Notes under the pieces: model-generated
Told to the model about the DNA's origin: nothing
Databases searched by the model: none
Seen by the model: only the letters and a program-made list of their open reading frames with translations
Part shown: one piece after another, positions 16,195 through 20,770 of the stretch
Numbering within the stretch: the stretch's first letter is position 1
Layout of the letters: the number at the start of each line of letters is the position of its first letter
Assembly (NCBI GenBank): GCA_000444245.1
Contig: ATSW01004017.1
Span: 1 to 20,770, forward strand
From: Botryllus schlosseri
Taxonomy: Eukaryota; Chordata; Ascidiacea; Stolidobranchia; Styelidae
DNA: 20,770 bases
Direction: 5' to 3'
Position numbers and translations under genes: made by a program

Positions 16195-19100
16195 CTGCAA
16201 AATCAGAATGAGCTAAATTATCGACAAACACATTTACATGGTCGAGAATTTGAAGTTGTCAACATTACATATTGAGGACAAAATTACATCTAGATTTCGA
16301 ATAATTGCTCCAAACAACGCAATAGCGATGGAAATAGTCAGAGGATACCAAGGCACGCATAATTCGGTCAATATTGATTGTGCGGTATATGGTTTTATAT
16401 CAACGCTGCTCACAAATTAGCAATTACTTAATGAAACAAGCTTGTTTTACAATACAGACTGAACTTTAGAAGCTCTGATAACACCAAGAATTTAATTGAC
16501 TTCAACATTGAATAGAAATATATATTCGTATTGAAATAGACCTGAATCTTTTAGGCTGACATCGTCAGCAATTAGTAGAAAATTGAAAATAAGATTGTAT
16601 AAAAACAACCATATCACAAAAGCAAATATATCTTGGACAATCGCCTAGCAACCGACATTCTGGACACGTACCTTATTTATGACAAAAAGGTCCAGGAGCT
16701 GATTCGTTCCCATGCTCCGCAAATGGCTGTTGGCCATCGTGATGACGGAGTTGGCGACTTTCATTTTGAATTCCTGCAAGCTCATTATCTTCTCTTCCAG
16801 GGTGCCGCGCGTGATCAGACGGTAAACGTTGACGACACGCCGTTGTCCGATACGATGGGCCCGGTCCATGGCCTGGGTTAAAAAAATAATTGAAATTTAA
16901 AAAAAATTAAAAATGTAATATTTTCTCATATCAGGATATTTACGGCAATTCCGAGTACAATCGGTCACTATCAGAGACTGGTTTGAGATTTGAACTTGAT
17001 TAATAGGAAATCAGGTTTGAAGATAGAATAAACTACATTACAATACGAATTCTGAATCTCAACGACTGAATACAATTCGTAAATTAGCAAGTCAATTGAT
17101 CCTAAAAGTTCTCACCGAAAACTGCTAGGTCTCCTGGAAACTATTAACCAAAGGCAAATAGGACAGAAATCAAAGCCACTGATGAAACATAACTACCCAC
17201 CTACATAGCCCCATAACAAAACAGCACGGGCCTGCACCTTATGTGCAGGGCTGGGCAGATCTAGTGTCTGAGGGATTTGATACTTAAACGAGTATTCAAC
17301 TGTCATTCATTATGACCAAATAGCCACAGCCAGCAAAGCAATATTTCAAGCGATCAAATTTGTACATTTGATGCAACCATGAGGTGAACAATGCCAAGTT
17401 ACACTGATTTTTATATACATTATTTAAAATTTGCTGACAGTCATAACGATTGGAGACAATACCGCAATTGATGATCGAAACGCTAAGCCCTAATCGCGTG
17501 GCACACAGTCTGTCGGAAGACAACATACTTGAATATCAACGGTAGGATTCCAATCGTGCTCCACGAAAATAACCGTGTCCGCCCCGGTCAAATTGAGACC
17601 GAGCCCGCCAACTTTCGTAGTCAGCAACAGCAGGTCGACGGAGGGGTCGGTGTTGAACCTGCAAAGCACGGGTTAAAATTACATGATAAACGACAGTCTG
17701 CGGAGAGAAATGGGGCATATCACACCACGGGAGGGGGTGGATGGCGTATTTGCCTGTCCCAAGGCGTTGTGATGACATCTTTGTTTGCTACATCACGATG
17801 AATCAGTTACGGCGCATAGTTTGCAAAAAATTTCTACCAAAACTTCTTAACATTTGTTGTGTATTGTTACAGCAGTAATGCAGTGACTACTAGATTATTT
17901 CACTGCATTTCTGATGTTCACTACTAATGAGAGTTAGCTGAAAAGCTTTCAGTAAATAAATTACCAATATGAAGTTGTTGCTACCCCTAATTCGGTACCC
18001 CGCATGGCTTGATGAATAATATTCACGTGCAAGTTCGGTGTGCGTATAATTTCGTGATTTGTGTGAATTGTTTTCCTTTCATTAGTCCAGTAGAGTTTCG
18101 ATAAAACGCGGGAGACCAGGCTAATTCAGAGACATAATTTGCGGGCCGCACACCATTCGACTCATCTTTTACAGAGACCGCAGGTTCCAGCTCAGAGGAA
18201 CACAGGACTCACCTTGAAACGATGTTGTGTCTCTGATTGGCGGCTACCGACCCGTCCAGTCTCAAGAACGAGACCTTCTTCATGTGCTTCTTGAGCAGGT
18301 CGTGCTGGACGATGTCCAGCATGCTCTTGTGCTGGCAGAATATCAACGCTCGGTGATGCGTCATCAGCGACGTCAGGCAGTTTGTCTTTGGCACTGCAGA
18401 GAAAGGAAACGTTGACGGACGCGAGATAGATTGTCATTAAATTTACTAACTCAACTGCCGAAGTCTCGCAGGCATCCCCCGACAAGCTACACGGTATTCA
18501 AGTTTACTCAAGACTTTTCCGATTGGAACATAATGCACGACAATCTCATGACTCGTCCTAACGGTACATTCTATTTCGTCTCGAAAACCATTAAAGTTAG
18601 GGTTACCATATTATGAGTTCCAAAAAACAGGACACTTAACAAATCACAAAAGATGAAGTAGCATTCATTATTACGGGGAATTTGAAAATTTTACTCCTAC
18701 CATTGATGTCTTGACTAAAAAAAGGTCATTTTTCTGATTCTACTCCCGAATGACCCTCCCCACGTATAATGGGTTGGTGGTGACCTGTTCTTTTTTAGTC
18801 GACCTTGCCGTCTCAATCCAGATTTCACGTACATTATGGCATTTTTTAGTTGTCTCTGTACGATGACGTGGTTATCAAAGCTATAAAGGAAGACAAATTG
18901 CAAAAAATAAGACATTTGGGCGTCCTCGGAGGACATTTTATATTTCTTGAAAAAGGATGTTAAATACTTCTGAGGAAAGTATATGGTAATCCTAGATATA
19001 GTAAAAGTAGCAGAACTCCGCCCTCGAAATCGCAACAATCCCACGTTAGGTAGAAAGATGAGATTCGCCATACCTCCGATACCGCAGTCGTTCAGGAGCT

Positions 19101-20103
19101 GCATAAGCGACACAAGTTTGGCCGAATGTTGGATGTCGTGAAGGGACGAATTGTCCTCTTTGAGTTTGGACACGACCGCCTGATATTCGGGATGCGTCGA
19201 CGTCAGCACCAACGACGGATGATTGCATACTTTTTGTAAATATTGCAGAGCCTGAAGAAAGAATCGGTATTGATGCGAAAGGTGACTTTTCGGGGGTCTT
19301 GACTAGGGCCAGACACGCTCGAGTATCTGATTTGGTACATTTCCGAGCCGAGTATGAAATTTGCACCCGAGTCGACTTTTCAGGTGCTCATGCAGTTAAG
19401 AGCGGCGTTTCAAAATGAGAGAATATTCGAAAAATTGATGACACGACGCACATTGTACCGGTAGTCAGATTTATAGGGGCGATTTCAAGTACCGTTATAA
19501 ATTATAATCGGAAATGCAGCAAACGTCAAAAGACAACACACTCATAAAAAAACCTGAAAGACGTGACAGCCGCGATTGCTTTGCGTTTGATTGTCGGCGT
19601 GAACGATTGAAGATTCCAACTCCCTGGAGGCGCGCGTTTTCGCAAAATCTTCGTAAAGTTGAACCTGAATCGTCTCTGAACGGTCCGTATCGCGGAATCG
19701 TCCGTCAACAAACTTCGACCCCACCTGCAGCGTGCTGAGAGTGCAGTAGTAGTCTTGAATGATTTTCGGCGGTAGATCTTGCAAAACGTCTTCCTTCATA
19801 CGCCGCAGCATGAACGGCAGTACCTGTTTGTGCAACGATTCCATGGCGATCACGCCTGTCAGAGAGAACAGCGATAGATCGTGATGTCATGTAATATCGT
19901 TACACATTGTCTGGTGGAAACCTGTTTGATCACGAGATTACAGCGGTTTAATTTGCCTTACCTTGCTCCTGATCTTTTGACGAGCTCTTGGCGTCTCTGC
20001 TCGCTAAAATCGGCTTCCCGTAGTTGATATTAAATTCCTGTTCGGACCCGAGGAATCCGGGCATTAAAAAATCGAAAAGCGACCAAAGCTCCAGGACGTT
20101 GTT
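16048..20103 (-). CDS. BTAF1: BTAF1/Mot1 (TBP-associated SNF2 ATPase), C-terminal part, 8 exons, 5'-incomplete
   Basis: BTAF1 (TAF172, yeast Mot1) binds TBP through N-terminal HEAT repeats and uses a Swi2/Snf2 ATPase to pull TBP off DNA in the nucleus. Exons in transcript order: 20103-19962, 19855-19725, 19664-19554, 19251-19074, 18393-18213, 17658-17529, 16872-16672, 16194-16048. Joined they give 406 residues and TGA with no phase break. The fragment starts just after the SGTPIQ motif at [19 protein letters not shown], then has the [15 protein letters not shown] block (about residues 60-80), the ALIFCQ and RLDGS motifs (about 200-240), [20 protein letters not shown] (motif V), DRAHRIGQ with the arginine finger (motif VI, about 293-301) and the Mot1-specific tail [24 protein letters not shown] repeats and motifs I-III lie beyond 20770. 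Near identity to human BTAF1 in memory makes the call very safe. Confidence 0.96.
16195..16671 (-). other. BTAF1 intron, no recognised content
   Basis: This is plain AT-rich intron between the acceptor at 16195 and the donor gtacgt starting at 16671 on the minus strand. I see nothing else in it. Confidence 0.65.
16672..16872 (-). CDS. BTAF1: BTAF1 exon with helicase motif VI
   Basis: The acceptor is tttttaacccag and the donor gtacgt; phase 0-0. It encodes [40 protein letters not shown], then [11 protein letters not shown]. The two arginines of DRAHRIGQ act in ATP hydrolysis. The LEEKIM..Q.FK and 'SMGT.QLLDLF' parts identify BTAF1. Confidence 0.97.
16873..17528 (-). other. BTAF1 intron, little content
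   Basis: A small hairpin, cctgcaccttatgtgcagg, sits at about 17231-17249, beside a gggctgggcagatc stretch that resembles the start of a dispersed repeat. Otherwise nothing is recognised. Confidence 0.45.
17529..17658 (-). CDS. BTAF1: BTAF1 exon with helicase motif V
   Basis: The acceptor is cgtgctttgcag and the donor gtatgt; phase 2-0. It encodes [38 protein letters not shown] and TVDIQ. The NPTVDIQ ending differs from the usual NPM.DLQ of BTAF1 and recalls INO80-type sequences, but the rest of the protein is BTAF1. Confidence 0.96.
17659..18212 (-). other. BTAF1 intron, no recognised content
   Basis: It has a strong donor gtgagt at 18212 and ends in gctttgcag on the minus strand. AT-rich, with no repeat that I can place. 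Confidence 0.6.
18213..18393 (-). CDS. BTAF1: BTAF1 exon, second RecA-like lobe start
   Basis: The acceptor is ttcctttctctgcag and the donor gtgagt; phase 1-2. After a divergent linker ([13 protein letters not shown]) it encodes [20 protein letters not shown] and [26 protein letters not shown] and RLDGS are SNF2 motifs IV and its neighbour; the spacing fits human BTAF1. Confidence 0.96.
18394..19073 (-). other. BTAF1 intron with an inverted repeat
   Basis: gactaaaaaaaggtca at 18714 and its near inverse tgacctgttcttttttagtc at about 18781-18800 could form a stem around a 52-base loop. Near 18595-18640, agggttaccatatt with caggacac resembles mobile-element ends but has no visible partner. Confidence 0.4.
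19074..19251 (-). CDS. BTAF1: BTAF1 exon between the two helicase lobes
   Basis: The acceptor is tctttcttcag and the donor gtatgg; phase 0-1. It encodes [20 protein letters not shown], then [20 protein letters not shown] and LLNDCGIG. The LRK.CNHP-like block and the '[18 protein letters not shown]' run are BTAF1-specific. Confidence 0.97.
19252..19553 (-). other. BTAF1 intron, no recognised content
   Basis: The intron is 302 nt, from gtttttt at 19553 to ttcttcag at 19252 on the minus strand. No repeat or RNA gene seen. Confidence 0.6.
19554..19664 (-). CDS. BTAF1: BTAF1 exon, linker after lobe 1
   Basis: Phase 0-0; the acceptor is gacgattcag and the donor gttttt. It encodes [20 protein letters not shown], then [28 protein letters not shown] and the closing HVFQ, joined to ALQYL, match human BTAF1. 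The middle is poorly conserved in this family too. Confidence 0.94.
19665..19724 (-). other. Stop-free 60-nt BTAF1 intron
   Basis: On the minus strand it starts gtgggg and ends gacgattcag. It is a multiple of three and has no in-frame stop, so retention would insert 20 residues between TLSTLQ and VQLYEDFAK. In other BTAF1 proteins these two blocks are adjacent, which supports removal by splicing. Confidence 0.75.
19725..19855 (-). CDS. BTAF1: BTAF1 exon with LRRMKEDV block
   Basis: The acceptor is ctctctgacag; phase 1-0. It encodes [20 protein letters not shown], then [20 protein letters not shown] and TLQ. This is the SNF2 block in which lobe 1 closes; '[16 protein letters not shown]' is the BTAF1 form. 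Confidence 0.97.
19962..20103 (-). CDS. BTAF1: BTAF1 exon following SGTPIQ (first in window)
   Basis: The acceptor is ccgctctttttcag just right of 20103 and the donor gtaagg starts at 19961; phase 0-1. It encodes [20 protein letters not shown], then [20 protein letters not shown] and SSKDQEQ. The preceding SGTPIQ codons must lie in an exon beyond the window. Confidence 0.97.
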
Positions 20104-20324
20104 CTGAAAAAGAGCGGGGTGTCGGTGAATGAGCATCGAGCAATAACAAATTCATAATCTTTGAATTATTCGACGTATTGAATCTGCGTATTCTATTCAA
20201 ATTTTTTAGGATGTCCTGCACTTGACCAGCAAATCTTATACATACGATGCAAGTCTGCAACATCCGCCCATTCGCTGCCATCATACCAGCCACAACGCTG
20301 TAGAAATTTGATGACATTTAGGGC

Positions 20325-20770
20325 TCTTCAAAAATGACTTTTTTTCTCAAATCGTACTGGCTACTTGATAAAATTGTTAGGTTACCTAATTCAAGCCTAC
20401 GCACAAAATTTGGTTCAATTCCAGCCAGTGGAAGCGGAGTTATGGCCGTCGAAAAATTTGGATTTGAATAAAATAGTATTTACGGTGGGCACCAATATAA
20501 CAAATAATTAAAGAATTGGCCACCGTAAATACTATTTTATTCATAATCCAAATTTTTCGACCGCAATAACTTTGCTTCCACTGGTTGGAATTGAACCAAA
20601 TTTGGTGAGCATCGTTTCTATAGACAGCCTAACACTTTCATGGGGTGAACAGAAAGTTTTCAAATTTTTTGTTATTTATTTTTATATAATAAATAGAAAT
20701 TTTCTTCTCCTGTAGCAAAGCGGTTACTGGCTGGAATTGAACCAAATTTTGTGTGTAGGCTTAAATTAGG
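20325..20770. mobile_element. Foldback (long inverted repeat) element, copy 2, cut by window end
   Basis: It starts agggctcttcaaaaatgact, as in the copy at 7936. The arms at 20346-20490 and 20519-20666 mirror each other (ttccagccagtggaagcgga against ccactggttggaattgaacc; atagtatttacggtg against caccgtaaatactat) around a loop of about 28 bp. A further inverse piece, ggctggaattgaaccaaatt, starts near 20729 and runs off the window. It lies in a BTAF1 intron and is non-coding. Confidence 0.8.

Noticed and set aside
18594-18640. agggttaccatatt...caggacac as a transposon end
   Set aside because: It looks like the ends of several DNA transposons, but I found no inverse partner or target duplication nearby.
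18715-19073. Open frame running 120 codons past a BTAF1 exon into the intron
   Set aside because: The exon has a good donor at 19073 and the next exon continues the family sequence in phase. The extension has no similarity to BTAF1; it is chance openness unless intron retention is shown.
1-20770. A new gene system, virus-derived element or defence locus
   Set aside because: All well-supported coding sequence belongs to CFAP47 and BTAF1, two old housekeeping or cilia genes. The remaining structure is intronic repeats. I saw no capsid, polymerase, integrase or protease-like reading frame.

Overview
This window is eukaryotic nuclear DNA from an animal. It carries the 3' parts of two conserved protein-coding genes in tail-to-tail orientation, both split by GT-AG introns. 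The plus-strand gene (exons from 471 to the stop at 15724) is the C-terminal part of CFAP47, a ciliary/flagellar axoneme protein formerly called CHDC2. The minus-strand gene (exons from 20103 down to the stop at 16048) is the C-terminal part of BTAF1/Mot1, the SNF2-family ATPase that removes TBP from DNA. Both calls come from reading exon by exon. For CFAP47, 21 exons join in one frame to 1232 codons plus stop. For BTAF1, 8 exons join to 406 codons plus stop. Every junction keeps phase. Both genes continue beyond the window: CFAP47 to the left and BTAF1 to the right.

The organism looks like an invertebrate metazoan. Exons are GC- and CpG-rich, introns are AT-rich, and intron lengths fall into two groups: several of 56-67 nt and most of several hundred. 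A motile-cilium gene is present and the introns are full of small non-autonomous transposons and SINE-like sequences. The many TGACGTCA-type motifs and the small introns would suit a tunicate, but I cannot fix the lineage from this sequence.

Layout: 1-470 is intron. CFAP47 exons lie between 471 and 15724, and the introns carry most of the repeats. These include a 784-bp hAT element with an 8-bp target duplication (12299-13082) and a fragment of the same family (4405-4655). A foldback family has one copy at 7936-8415, a second at 20325-20770 in a BTAF1 intron, and a weak fragment at 2770-3010. Two copies of a GACTC-rich element lie at 5387-5875 and 11261-11672. Three related retroposon-like tails lie between 7010 and 9175. 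There is a degenerate minisatellite (10095-10450), a duplicated intron end with an (ACT)n expansion (7198-7432), and a group of three tRNA-derived SINE-like copies (13860-14560). Between the genes, 15725-16047 is a 323-bp shared 3' region with a candidate poly(A) signal for each strand.

The two genes have no known functional link: one builds cilia and the other regulates TBP. I found no virus-like element, CRISPR array or prokaryote-style gene system. The points most worth a second look are the repeat families and two stop-free introns whose lengths are multiples of three, one in each gene. I do not see evidence for a previously undescribed biochemical system.
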